Origin: Avoscillospira sp045652125
GTDB lineage: Bacteria > Bacillota > Clostridia > Oscillospirales > Oscillospiraceae
Assembly: GCA_045652125.1 (NCBI GenBank)
Contig: JAZRTT010000011.1
Coordinates: 1-63,632 of the forward strand
DNA length: 63,632 nucleotides
Reading direction: 5' to 3'
In this document: piece by piece, positions 24,057 to 32,447 of the stretch
How positions within the stretch are numbered: the first letter of the stretch is position 1
Layout of the letters: each line of letters opens with the position of its first letter
Notes under the pieces: generated by a model
What the model was told of the DNA's origin: nothing
What the model saw: only the letters and a program-made list of their open reading frames with translations
The model's database searches: none
Program-made: the position numbers and the translations under genes

Positions 24057-25490
24057 TTACCGCACCAAAGGCAGCGTGAAAACAAACGTGGTCATTCCCG
24101 ACTGACTGGCTACGGTAATATCTTCTCCGTGGCCGTTAAGAATGGTTTTAACAATATAAAGGCCCAGCCCTGCACCTTCCCGGTCAACAGACCGGCTTTT
24201 ATCCGCCTTATGAAAACGGTCAAAGAGCAAAGGCAGATCTTCCGGCGGCACCGTAGGTCCGGTATTCTGAAACGTCACCCGGGCTTTATTGCCTTCTATG
24301 GTCAGCCAAATGCTGAGCCGGCCGCCCTCTTCGCAGAATTTTACGCCATTGTCTGTCAGGTTGCAGATCACCTGCGTAATACTGTCCGGATCAGCCTTGA
24401 CCCACACGCTGCGATCCGGAAGCCGTACATCCATTAACAGCTTCTTGGCATTTACCCGCCGCTCAAAAGAGATCAGAACCTGGCCAATGGTCTCACACAG
24501 ATCGAAGTGGCTTTTTTTCTCCTCTGTGATTCCCTGGGAACGCAGCCGGGAAACATCCAGCATGCTGCGAACCAACCGCGACAAGCGCCGTACCTCATCG
24601 GAAACCACCTGCATGTAGTGCCGGCTCTGAGATTCCGGAATGGTCCCATCCAGCATCCCATCCAAAAAGCCGGAAATGGTTGTCATGGGTGTCTTTAGCT
24701 CATGGCTCACATTGGCCACAAACTCCTGCCTTTGTTTTTCTGACTGAGACAGGCTCTCCGCCATGGCATTGAACGCCATTGCCAGTTCATCCACTTCTAC
24801 GGTGTTCTTTCCTCCAACCGCCACCCGGGTATCCAGTTCGCCCCTTCCAAAGCGTACGGCGGCACTTGCCACCTGACGAATCGAGCGGGATTGGTTGCGG
24901 CTGAGGATGTAACTGGCAATCATAGCCACCACTAAAACGACCACAGACACATAGAAAAACAGAATCGTTGTCTGTACCACCACGCTGCGAATCTGATCTC
25001 CGGCGGCTGCTACGATCAGGACCCCCACCGTTTCTCCGGTGGTCCGGGCGGTGATGGTCATTCCTTCCAAATAGCAGGGCTCCTCATAGATACCCGGAAG
25101 GGTCCCTTTCCAGAATGTTTCCCCTTGTTCCAATATCTTTTGAATCAGCCCCGGATCCACACGCTGCTCTCTGTGGACACAGCCAAATTCCCGGCAGGCG
25201 CAGATACGAATCTGACCGTCCAGATTGCAGATCATGGCATCGGTCCCGGCGACCTGTGCTGCAGAAGTCAGGGCAATGCTGAAATCGCTCCAGGGCTCAT
25301 CCAACTGTCCCGTTCCATCATAGGCAGCGGCCAGATTGCTCAATGTCACAGCGTTATTGCGGAGTGCTTCCCGTTTTTCTTCTTCCAGATGATTGCTCAG
25401 CATCACCCGAAAAGAGGTTCCCAGCAGAATCAGGCAGAGCAGAATTACTGCAGCAAACAGAGCAAACAACCTGCTGAACGTAGTTTTCAT
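24057..25490 (-). CDS. Membrane sensor histidine kinase
   Basis: 477 residues. TM1 is FALFAAVILLCLILLGTSF; an extracytoplasmic sensor region (about 35-160) has the Cys cluster MICNLDGQIRICACREFGCVH; TM2 is ILFFYVSVVVLVVAMIASYI. HAMP, HisKA (VANVSHELKTPMTTISGFLDG, His about 260) and HATPase_c (NLTDNGVKF, GAGLGLYIVKTIL) follow. The ATG is one base after the response-regulator stop, with GAGG nine bases upstream; a longer in-frame start inside the regulator gene is less likely. It forms a two-component pair with the next gene upstream. Confidence 0.95.
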   Translation of the reverse strand: MKTTFSRLFALFAAVILLCLILLGTSFRVMLSNHLEEEKREALRNNAVTLSNLAAAYDGTGQLDEPWSDFSIALTSAAQVAGTDAMICNLDGQIRICACREFGCVHREQRVDPGLIQKILEQGETFWKGTLPGIYEEPCYLEGMTITARTTGETVGVLIVAAAGDQIRSVVVQTTILFFYVSVVVLVVAMIASYILSRNQSRSIRQVASAAVRFGRGELDTRVAVGGKNTVEVDELAMAFNAMAESLSQSEKQRQEFVANVSHELKTPMTTISGFLDGMLDGTIPESQSRHYMQVVSDEVRRLSRLVRSMLDVSRLRSQGITEEKKSHFDLCETIGQVLISFERRVNAKKLLMDVRLPDRSVWVKADPDSITQVICNLTDNGVKFCEEGGRLSIWLTIEGNKARVTFQNTGPTVPPEDLPLLFDRFHKADKSRSVDREGAGLGLYIVKTILNGHGEDITVASQSGMTTFVFTLPLVR

Positions 25491-25491
25491 T

Positions 25492-26181
25492 TTACAATGC
25501 CTCAAACTTATATCCAACGCCCCAGACCGTTTTCAGGGACCATTGATCAGATACACCTTCCAGTTTTTCCCGCAGACGCTTAATGTGGACATCTACTGTT
25601 CGGCTGTCGCCAAAATAATCAAATCCCCATACTTTGTCCAAAAGCTGGTTTCTCGTATAGACCCGGTTGGGCGAAGATGCCAGATGGTACAGCAGTTCCA
25701 TCTCTTTGGGCGGCGTATCCACTTTTTTCCCATCCACAACCAACTCAAATGCATCCAGATCAATGACCATTTTGTCAAAGACCAGCCGTTTGACCTTTCC
25801 GCCCTCTGTATCTGCACAACTGCCCCTGCGAAGCACCGCTTCCATACGAGCCAGAACCTCTTTCATATCAAAAGGCTTGGTGATGTAGTCATCGGCACCC
25901 ATTTTCAGACCGTTTACCTTATCGCTGATCTCCCCTTTGGCCGTGAGCATAATGACCGGAGTCCCGGAATCCTGACGAATGGTCCGCAGAACACCCCAGC
26001 CATCCAATACCGGAAGCATCACATCCAGCAGCACCAGATCCGGCTGCAGTTTCCGAAACAGCTCCACACCGGTGCCGCCATCAGAGGCAATGGTCGCCCC
26101 GTAGCCTTCCTTTTCCAAATATAACCGCAGCAGCTCTGCAATATTCCGATCATCTTCCACGATCAGCACAGATTTTGTCAT
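25492..26181 (-). CDS. OmpR/PhoB-family response regulator
   Basis: 229 residues. The receiver domain (1-118) has the acidic pocket VEDD, phospho-Asp in PDLVLLDVMLPVLDGW and the Lys in VIMLTAKGE. The winged-helix DNA-binding domain (about 130-226) shows LTPKEMELLYHLASSPNRV-like PPKEMELL, VWGFDYFGDSRTVDVHIKRLREKLE and TVWGVGYKFE. It is transcribed ahead of the sensor kinase. Targets probably include the downstream htrA (inference). Confidence 0.96.
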   Translation of the reverse strand: MTKSVLIVEDDRNIAELLRLYLEKEGYGATIASDGGTGVELFRKLQPDLVLLDVMLPVLDGWGVLRTIRQDSGTPVIMLTAKGEISDKVNGLKMGADDYITKPFDMKEVLARMEAVLRRGSCADTEGGKVKRLVFDKMVIDLDAFELVVDGKKVDTPPKEMELLYHLASSPNRVYTRNQLLDKVWGFDYFGDSRTVDVHIKRLREKLEGVSDQWSLKTVWGVGYKFEAL

Positions 26182-26441
26182 AGGACACCCTCCTCAAACC
26201 TCTTGTCGAGTTTCATTATACTCCATAACTTCCGTTTTCGGTGAATTTTTTGTAAAAACTCCCGTTGTTCTCAGAATATTTCATATTCGTTCATAATAAT
26301 TCTTCTGTTTGTTCACAACTGATCCCTTCAACTGTTGTAGAATAAGACCGTAACCGAAGCACCCCTCATTTTTTCTCTCTTTCACAAGACCTCACAGGAA
26401 CCTCCTGTGGGGTCTTGTGAAGTTTCCGGTCCATGTCCCGG
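26182..26441. other. Intergenic region between response regulator and moaA
   Basis: The gap is divergent. It is A+T-rich and contains a strong hairpin at 26381-26421, in which TTCACAAGACCTCACAGGA pairs with its near-complement across loop ACC with one G-U pair. No long T-tract follows. No gene is supported. A SigA-like promoter for the regulator was not confidently placed. Confidence 0.5.
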
Positions 26442-26470
26442 TTGCAGCTTTTGAAAAAAAATAGTATAAT
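26442..26470 (+). promoter_or_regulatory. SigA-type promoter for the moa operon
   Basis: TTGCAG, 17-base spacer, TATAAT. The leader to the moaA start codon is only about 33 bases, too short for a molybdenum-cofactor riboswitch. Confidence 0.7.
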
Positions 26471-26509
26471 GAATAAAACAAAGCCGCAAGCCGCAGCGAG
26501 GTGATAAGT

Positions 26510-27463
26510 TTGATCGACAAATTGGGGCGGAATATCCACTATATGCGCATCTCTGTTACAGAGCTTTGCAATCTGCGCTGCCGCTACTGCATGCCCGAAT
26601 GCGGCATTGACAGGAAAAATCACCGCGATATGCTCACAGAGGACGAACTGATCGACGCTGTCCGTGCCGCGGCCTTTCTTGGAATCGACAAGCTCCGCAT
26701 CACAGGCGGTGAGCCGCTGATCAAAAAGAACATCCTGTCCATCTGTCGGCGTGCCGCTCAGGTGGAAGGAATCAAGGAAGTGTGCCTGACCACCAACGGT
26801 CTGCTCCTGCCGCCGCTTGCCAAGTCCCTGCGAGATGCCGGTGTCAAACGAATCAACCTGAGTCTGGATACGCTGGATGCAGATAAATACCGCTATATTA
26901 CCCGATGGGGTACGCTTTCCGACTTTCAGCGGGGGCTGGAAGCTGCGCTGCAGGCCGGTTTTGAACAGGTAAAAATCAACACGGTCCTGATCGGCGGCTT
27001 CAATGATGACGAAATTGCCTCTCTTGCCGATCTGACCCGGCAATATCCCGTGGATATCCGTTTTATTGAGCTGATGCCCATGTACGACAGCGGCGACTTC
27101 GGCCCCGATGCCTATCTTTCTCAGCAGGCCATTTTGGATGCTCTGCCGGAACTAACGCCTGTTGGTGACAATCTCGGTGTGGCCAAGCTCTATCGTCTGC
27201 CGAATGCACAGGGAAAAATCGGGCTTATCAGCCCTATCAGCGCCAACTTCTGCAATTCCTGCAGCCGCATCCGCCTGACGGCAGACGGAAAACTGAAGCC
27301 CTGTCTGCACAAAGAGGCAGAGTTCTCCGTCAAGGGTGCTTCCTATGAAGAAATGGTTCAAATCATGGCCCACGCCATCGAAAGCAAACCCGCATGGCAT
27401 GGAGAGCTGGATGCGGTCCATCGCAGCCATGCAGGACGGAATATGAATGAAATTGGGGGATAA
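26510..27463 (+). CDS. moaA: GTP 3',8-cyclase MoaA
   Basis: 317 residues from TTG 26510, which has GAGGTG six bases upstream; an in-frame GTG at 26501 overlaps that ribosome site. It is a radical SAM enzyme for the first step of molybdopterin synthesis. The N-terminal cluster is TELCNLRCRYCMP, RITGGEPL is the SAM motif, the C-terminal [4Fe-4S] motif is FCNSCSRIRLTADGKLKPCL, and the chain ends in GG as MoaA requires. The stop lies 4 bases before moaC. Confidence 0.96.
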   Translation: MIDKLGRNIHYMRISVTELCNLRCRYCMPECGIDRKNHRDMLTEDELIDAVRAAAFLGIDKLRITGGEPLIKKNILSICRRAAQVEGIKEVCLTTNGLLLPPLAKSLRDAGVKRINLSLDTLDADKYRYITRWGTLSDFQRGLEAALQAGFEQVKINTVLIGGFNDDEIASLADLTRQYPVDIRFIELMPMYDSGDFGPDAYLSQQAILDALPELTPVGDNLGVAKLYRLPNAQGKIGLISPISANFCNSCSRIRLTADGKLKPCLHKEAEFSVKGASYEEMVQIMAHAIESKPAWHGELDAVHRSHAGRNMNEIGG

Positions 27464-27467
27464 CGAT

Positions 27468-27950
27468 ATGGCTGATTTTACCCATTTTGACTCACAGGGC
27501 CGCGCCAGAATGGTCGATGTGAGCGAAAAAGCTCCTTCCTGCCGCACCGCGGTGGCTGCCGGCCGGGTCCTTTTAAACCGGGAAACCTTTGACATGGTCT
27601 GCAGCGGCAATATCAAAAAAGGAGATGTGCTGACCGTCGCGCAAATCGCCGGGATCATGGGTGCCAAACGTACCGCAGAGCTGATCCCCATGTGTCATCC
27701 CGTTTTCACTGACGGTGTTTCTCTGGAGCTTCATCCGGACGAAACCCGGCAATCCATAGAAATTCGGGCTACGACTGCCTGCACCGGGCGCACCGGCGTG
27801 GAAATGGAAGCGCTGACCGCCGTATCCGTGGCTGCTTTGACCATCTATGATATGTGCAAATCCGTGCAAAGAGATATCGTCATTGATTCCATCCGTCTGG
27901 TCAGTAAAACCGGCGGTGTTCACGGAGATTATTCCCGGGAGGAGATATAA
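27468..27950 (+). CDS. moaC: Cyclic pyranopterin monophosphate synthase MoaC
   Basis: 160 residues. It converts the MoaA product to cPMP. The start FTHFDSQGRARMVDVSEKA, the conserved KKGDVLTVAQIAGIMGAKRT, PMCHPV, and GVEMEALTAVSVAALTIYDMCK segments are all intact. ATG 27468 follows GGGGGAT and fits family length; an upstream in-frame ATG at 27447 overlaps moaA. Confidence 0.97.
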   Translation: MADFTHFDSQGRARMVDVSEKAPSCRTAVAAGRVLLNRETFDMVCSGNIKKGDVLTVAQIAGIMGAKRTAELIPMCHPVFTDGVSLELHPDETRQSIEIRATTACTGRTGVEMEALTAVSVAALTIYDMCKSVQRDIVIDSIRLVSKTGGVHGDYSREEI

Positions 27951-28445
27951 ATGTATCAGGCTGCCGTTATTACTGTCAGCGACAAGTGTTCTCAGGGACT
28001 TCGTCAGGATACCAGCGGCCCTGCTCTGACAAAAATTCTGCAGGAGCACGGTTACGATGTCCCATTTAGGCAGATCGTACCCGATGACTATGATGCCATT
28101 CGGAATGCTCTGCTCACCTGTACCGATGATAAACGGATTCCTTTGATTCTTACCACCGGCGGTACCGGTTTTTCTCCACGGGACATTACACCGGAGGTAA
28201 CCATGGAGCTGATTCAACGGCCCACCCCCGGAATCCCAGAAGCCATGCGGGCTGAAAGCATGCGCATCACCCCCCGGGGTTGTCTGTCCCGTTCCGCTGC
28301 GGGGATCCGAAACCGCAGCCTCATCATCAATCTCCCCGGCAGCGAAAAAGCCGCACGGGAAAATATTCTGGCTGTGATCGATGCCGTGAGCCACGGACTG
28401 GATATGCTTTGCTCGGAAGGCTCTGCTGACTGTGCCACCTTGTAA
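27951..28445 (+). CDS. mog: MogA/MoaB-family molybdenum cofactor protein
   Basis: 164 residues. MPT-binding domain signatures LTTGGTGFSPRDITPEVT, a SRSAAGIRNRSLIINLPGS loop and GKK-like end identify the MogA/MoaB family, which adenylylates molybdopterin before metal insertion. The ATG begins directly after the moaC stop with GGGAGGAG upstream, so moaA-moaC-mog form one operon. Distinguishing MoaB from MogA is not possible here; moeA is not in the window. Confidence 0.93.
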   Translation: MYQAAVITVSDKCSQGLRQDTSGPALTKILQEHGYDVPFRQIVPDDYDAIRNALLTCTDDKRIPLILTTGGTGFSPRDITPEVTMELIQRPTPGIPEAMRAESMRITPRGCLSRSAAGIRNRSLIINLPGSEKAARENILAVIDAVSHGLDMLCSEGSADCATL

Positions 28446-28452
28446 AAATACA

Positions 28453-28480
28453 AGAAAACCCGGAAATCTCCGGGTTTTCT
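28453..28480. terminator. Bidirectional terminator mog / moaE-like
   Basis: AGAAAACCCGGA / TCCGGGTTTTCT stem, AATC loop, with T-rich ends for both convergent genes. It abuts the stop of the minus-strand gene. Confidence 0.88.
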
Positions 28481-28879
28481 TTATTCCCACAGCTCTGTCT
28501 CTTTCACACATTCGTTTTTGATGCGGCCCACCAGATACTCCAGAGCCTGCACCGTATGGGGACGAATATCACCGCCGACCAGAACATACATCAGCTCCTC
28601 CCCCACCTGCAGCACACCATGATTGAGCCAGACCCGGATATAATAAATCCCCGGCAAGCCATAGGCATCGGCAATGATTGTTTCCAGCTTTTCCCGATTA
28701 TAGGAAAATTCCATGCCCACGACAGGCTTTGCCGTCTCATCTTCGTTGTGCACCATCGCTTTGGCACTTTCCCGGACAACCCCATTGTGAATCAGGTACA
28801 TCCCGATTTTAGATGCACTTTTTTGGCATTTGGCTTCCCGAAGCCAGTCATCCATAGACGGAACTGTACAGCTGCTCAT
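28481..28879 (-). CDS. MoaE-like molybdopterin synthase large-subunit family protein
   Basis: 132 residues. The middle and end follow the MoaE pattern: VGMEFSYNREKLETIIADAYG, IRVWLNHGVLQVGEELMYVLVGGD-RPH and a closing VGRIKNECVKETELWE corresponding to the MoaE region ending with the two active-site lysines before a Trp. The first 35 residues (WLREAKCQKSASKIGMYLIHNGVVRES) are a known divergent version. It is convergent with the moa operon, not part of it. No small MoaD-like gene is adjacent. Function in cofactor synthesis is likely but catalysis is not certain. Confidence 0.72.
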   Translation of the reverse strand: MSSCTVPSMDDWLREAKCQKSASKIGMYLIHNGVVRESAKAMVHNEDETAKPVVGMEFSYNREKLETIIADAYGLPGIYYIRVWLNHGVLQVGEELMYVLVGGDIRPHTVQALEYLVGRIKNECVKETELWE

Positions 28880-28952
28880 AATCTCTCTCCCATTTTTCTT
28901 TCATTATACCAAATCCAATGCAATTGGCAATGAAAAATTCATAGTTTTTTCG

Positions 28953-28981
28953 TTGAAATACCGATTTGAGAATGTTATAAT
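28953..28981 (+). promoter_or_regulatory. Strong SigA-type promoter for the TupA-like gene
   Basis: TTGAAA, 17 bases, TATAAT with an extended TGT upstream of the -10. About 70 bases of leader follow, with a small ATCC-AAT-GGAT hairpin and AGGAGG before the ATG. Confidence 0.7.
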
Positions 28982-29057
28982 GGGCACACTTGAATGCCGT
29001 CCCCCCCATCCAATGGATAGAGGTTCGGACTTCTTTGTCTCATAGGAGGTCTTACAA

Positions 29058-30047
29058 ATGAAAAAAACACTTGCTTTCCTGTTGGCTTTGATTACAGTCC
29101 TTGGCCTGCTGACCGGCTGCAGTCAGGCACCTGCAGAAGAACCGACGGACGAATCCCTTGCTTCGAGCGGGCTCCCTGCCGCTCCGTCGGACCTCATGGT
29201 CCTGAAAAATGCGGATGAAGATCTGTGCATCAGCTACAACATTTTGGCTGTCAGCCCCGATGCTCCCTTTTCTGTTTCCGATGCAGCCGTTAATACTGCC
29301 GGTGCCGATGCCCTGATTTTTTGGTTGACAAGCATAGACGGTCTCCGCCTGATCGATTCCTTCGGTATCGAAGAATTTGGAGACCGGCTGATCTACATTC
29401 AGCAGAACATTTCCGTTTCCGACGGCAATGTCACACCCGCTGTCGATTCTGCAAAGGTGATCCGTCTGGCGACCACCACAGTTTTCCGGGAACTTGGTCT
29501 GTTGGATCAACTGCTCCCTGTCTTTGAAGCCGATTACGGTTACACCGTAGAGCTTTTTTCCGGTACTGCCGAAGAAGTCATGGCTGCAGCCGAACAGGGT
29601 GCTGCTGACTTGCTGATTCTTCATGATGAAACACAGGAAACCGATTTGGTGGACAGGAACTTTATTCGTATTGTAACCAGCTATCCGTCTGAACGCATTT
29701 CCTTTGTTTATCATCACCTTCTGCTCTGCGGCCCCTCCTCCGACCCGGCCGGCATCTCCACCACCGAAACTGCTGCGGATGCATTTTCTGCCATTGGAAA
29801 AGGTGAATTCCCCTTTATCTCCTGCGGTGACGGATCTTTTATCCACACCGAGGAGCTGCGGCACTGGCCTGCAAGCCTTGGCATCACCGCCGACCCCACG
29901 TCCTTTAACAAATACAAAAAATGGTATATTTCTGCCGGCAGCGATATTGACACCTGTCTGGATATGGCCCGTGAAAAAGGTGCTTATATTCTTACGAACA
30001 AGATCGCATTTCTGAACTATCAGGCAGAGCAAGCCACGAAAGAGTAA
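29058..30047 (+). CDS. TupA-like oxyanion-binding lipoprotein with permuted lobes
   Basis: 329 residues. The lipoprotein signal ends LGLLTGCSQ (lipobox Cys about 22). Residues about 50-125 (DLMVLKNADEDLCISYNILAV, FWLTSIDGLRLIDSFG, FGDRLIY) match what is normally the C-terminal segment of tungstate-binding TupA. Residues about 135-329 (KVIRLATTTVFRELGLLDQLLP, GAADLLILHD, CGPSSDPAGI, SCGDGSFIHTEEL, DMAREKGAYILTNK) match the normal N-terminal and middle TupA parts. The order is thus rotated. Tungstate-contacting motifs TTTS and SRGD read TTTV and SCGD, so ligand choice may differ. There is no permease or ATPase next to it. Confidence 0.8.
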   Translation: MKKTLAFLLALITVLGLLTGCSQAPAEEPTDESLASSGLPAAPSDLMVLKNADEDLCISYNILAVSPDAPFSVSDAAVNTAGADALIFWLTSIDGLRLIDSFGIEEFGDRLIYIQQNISVSDGNVTPAVDSAKVIRLATTTVFRELGLLDQLLPVFEADYGYTVELFSGTAEEVMAAAEQGAADLLILHDETQETDLVDRNFIRIVTSYPSERISFVYHHLLLCGPSSDPAGISTTETAADAFSAIGKGEFPFISCGDGSFIHTEELRHWPASLGITADPTSFNKYKKWYISAGSDIDTCLDMAREKGAYILTNKIAFLNYQAEQATKE

Positions 30048-30156
30048 CCGAAATCGTTCCCCTTTGTTTTCAAAATTTGTGGTATTTTCTTTTCCAAACG
30101 GAATTTCATTGTTGCAATAGAAAACAAGCGCGTTTCAGAAGCTGAAAAAGGTACCG

Positions 30157-30204
30157 AGCAGCAACAGCATGAACATTTCCGAAGCCCGTGACGCTATGGA
30201 ATAG
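30157..30204 (+). pseudogene. Remnant of an alpha/beta-type small acid-soluble spore protein gene
   Basis: The frame reads SSNSMNISEARDAME then TAG. This resembles the N-terminal third of alpha/beta SASPs (consensus around PEARxAxD) and the longer fragment at 34228. The conserved C-terminal half is absent, and the stop falls at the base of the following terminator stem. Confidence 0.4.
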
Positions 30205-30246
30205 AAACCCCCGGTGAGATCTCCGATCTCCCGGGGGTTTCTTGTC
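30204..30246. terminator. Terminator with nested stems
   Basis: Outer stem GAAACCCCCGG / CCGGGGGTTTC (30204-30214, 30231-30241) encloses GAGATC-TCC-GATCTC, followed by a short T-rich end. It lies between the SASP remnant and the convergent MFS gene. Confidence 0.8.
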
Positions 30247-30285
30247 TAAGCACCCATTTTTAAAAAAACCAAACGACCTTATTTT

Positions 30286-31698
30286 TTAATCGCATGCTGC
30301 TTCTCCTCTTCTGTGAATTTTGGGCAAAAAGAGCACACAGACAATACCGGCGGCGATGCACAGAAGCTCCGCAATTGCCAGCGTGTGAATGGAGCGGATG
30401 GCGGCATGGACTTCATGCGCGCCGCCGGCGATCAATTTTGTGATTTGGTTTGTAAACAAAGGCACAAATACCGCGACGCCAAAAGGTGCCGCAAGATCCC
30501 GGAACAGACCGTAAGTGCCGGTGCTTCCTCCGGCCTCCTGGGGCGACAAACCGGACAATACCACCTTCATAAAAATCGTTCCGTTTCCACCCAGCCCAAA
30601 GCCAAGAACACCCAAGGAAGTCAACAGCAAAAAAACAGAAATTCCTTCGGAAAATAAAAGCAATGCTCCGCAGCCCATGCCTGTCAGCAGCAGGGAACCG
30701 AACAGCACATTCTTTGGTTCAAATCTGTCTGCCAGCGGCCCTAAAAGCGCTGCACCCAGCGACATCCCCAAATACATTACAGAGATGGCATAGCCGGAGA
30801 CTGCCGTGTTGTTTGGCTGGGTGTAGTTTACGAAAACAATGGTATTGGTCATGTTGGCCTGCATCAGGCCCTGGGTCAGAAATAAGGCAAGAACGCTGAG
30901 AACAAAGGCGCTTCGCAGCATAAATCTGCCGGGCAGGATCGGATGTGCCGCCTTTTTCTCCGCAGCGATCAAGCCAACCAGACTGATACCTGCAGCGGCC
31001 AACACCCCCAGGAAGGCAGCAGAGGTCCAACCAAAATTCTGCCCAAAGGACGGAACACAAAGCACCAGACTGAAAAAAATCAGCACCAAAACAGCACCTG
31101 CGCCATCAAAGCTTTGCAGTTTGCGCCGCTGCCTGCTTTCCTTTTTTGCTGTCAACAGGCAGGCCGCAAAGATAGCGACACAAATGGCCACGCAGACCCA
31201 AAGCATGGCACGCCAGCCATAGGAGGATATGATAAGTCCTCCCAGCGTTGGCCCGAAGATCACAGAGGCGCTGGAGATCAGCATATACAAGGAAAAGCCT
31301 TTTGCCGCCTGCTCGGGTGGAAACTCACTGACGATATATGCCAGAATCACCGGTGCCATAGCGGCAATACCGATGCCCACCACAAACCGGGCAAGCATCA
31401 TAAACAAAAGAGAATTGGCCAATGCCGAAAGAACATTTCCCATTGTAAATACGGCGATCCCCAAAAGAAGGGTGGTCCTGCGTCCGACCAAATCACCAGC
31501 CTTTCCCAGAATCGGTGCACAGGCCGCGGTGGACATGGCCTGTGCCAGCGCAGTCCATGTAGTGTTATTGTAGGCGATTCCCATGTCCTGTACAAAAGCC
31601 GGTCCTAAAACCGCAGAAAAGCCACCAACGATACCGATCAAAAAAGAAGCCAGTGCATATGGGAAAAATCCCTTTTTATATGCGTTGTTTTGCTCCAT
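30286..31698 (-). CDS. MFS drug/metabolite exporter, DHA2-like
   Basis: 470 residues with about 14 hydrophobic segments, the number expected for DHA2-family exporters. Motif A is GKAGDLVGRRTTLLLG (about 64-79) and motif C-like segments include SSASVIFGPTLGGLIISSYGWRAM. The end is basic (KIHRRGEAACD). AAAGGAGTGG precedes the ATG. Substrate is not evident. It is divergent from ahpC with a 185-base gap. Confidence 0.9.
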   Translation of the reverse strand: MEQNNAYKKGFFPYALASFLIGIVGGFSAVLGPAFVQDMGIAYNNTTWTALAQAMSTAACAPILGKAGDLVGRRTTLLLGIAVFTMGNVLSALANSLLFMMLARFVVGIGIAAMAPVILAYIVSEFPPEQAAKGFSLYMLISSASVIFGPTLGGLIISSYGWRAMLWVCVAICVAIFAACLLTAKKESRQRRKLQSFDGAGAVLVLIFFSLVLCVPSFGQNFGWTSAAFLGVLAAAGISLVGLIAAEKKAAHPILPGRFMLRSAFVLSVLALFLTQGLMQANMTNTIVFVNYTQPNNTAVSGYAISVMYLGMSLGAALLGPLADRFEPKNVLFGSLLLTGMGCGALLLFSEGISVFLLLTSLGVLGFGLGGNGTIFMKVVLSGLSPQEAGGSTGTYGLFRDLAAPFGVAVFVPLFTNQITKLIAGGAHEVHAAIRSIHTLAIAELLCIAAGIVCVLFLPKIHRRGEAACD

Positions 31699-31883
31699 AT
31701 TTCCACTCCTTTTGTGATAGTATGCCCTGCTTGGCGTGCATTATTTCCATTTCTCAGGACACACTTTCTTTAGAAGGAGGCTTAGCATAAAGCAAAAATT
31801 TTATGTTTGCCTTTTGCCGGGGAGATGAAGTCCCAGCGGGCTTCGCTTTCTGCAATCAACACAGTTTATGGAGGAATTGAGTT

Positions 31884-32447
31884 ATGTCTATGATCAACAA
31901 GGAAGTCTCCGATTTTCGCACCTATGCGTTCCATGAGAACGATTTTAAGTTTGTGTCCAGGGAGGACATCCTGGGCAAATGGAGCGTATTTTTCTTCTAT
32001 CCTGCCGATTTTACCTTTGTCTGTCCCACAGAGCTGGAAGATTTGGCAGATAAATATGACCAGTTCAAAGCCATCGGCTGCCAGGTCTATTCCGTGTCTA
32101 CGGACACCCATTTTGTCCACAAAGCATGGCATGATGCTTCTGAGCGGATCAAGAAGATCAACTATCCCATGCTGGCGGATCCCACCCACAGCATTTCCAA
32201 AGACTTTGAAGTTCTGATCGAATCTGACGGTTTGGCCGAGCGGGGCACCTTTATCATCAATCCCGAGGGCAGGATCGTGGGCTACGAAGTCACCGCCGGC
32301 AATGTGGGCAGAAACGCCGAAGAACTGCTGCGGAAGGTACAGGCCTGCCAGTTTGTCCACGCCCATGGCGATCAGGTCTGCCCTGCCAACTGGAAACCCG
32401 GTGCAGAGACTCTGAAGCCCAGTCTGGACCTGGTCGGTCAGCTTTGA
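31884..32447 (+). CDS. ahpC: 2-Cys peroxiredoxin AhpC
   Basis: 187 residues. It reduces H2O2 and organic peroxides. The peroxidatic Cys is in FTFVCPTELEDLA (about 47), the Arg in the ERGTFIINPEG region, and the resolving Cys in GDQVCPANWKPG (about 166). GGAGG precedes the ATG. The stop shares its last base with the start of the reductase gene (TGATG), an obligate pair. An unusual G/C-rich short hairpin (GAAGTCCC-AGC-GGGCTTC) lies about 50 bases before the start. Confidence 0.97.
   Translation: MSMINKEVSDFRTYAFHENDFKFVSREDILGKWSVFFFYPADFTFVCPTELEDLADKYDQFKAIGCQVYSVSTDTHFVHKAWHDASERIKKINYPMLADPTHSISKDFEVLIESDGLAERGTFIINPEGRIVGYEVTAGNVGRNAEELLRKVQACQFVHAHGDQVCPANWKPGAETLKPSLDLVGQL

Noticed and set aside
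26182..26509. Molybdenum-cofactor riboswitch upstream of moaA
   Set aside because: The promoter leaves only about 33 bases of leader, too short, and the hairpin at 26381-26421 is upstream of the -35.
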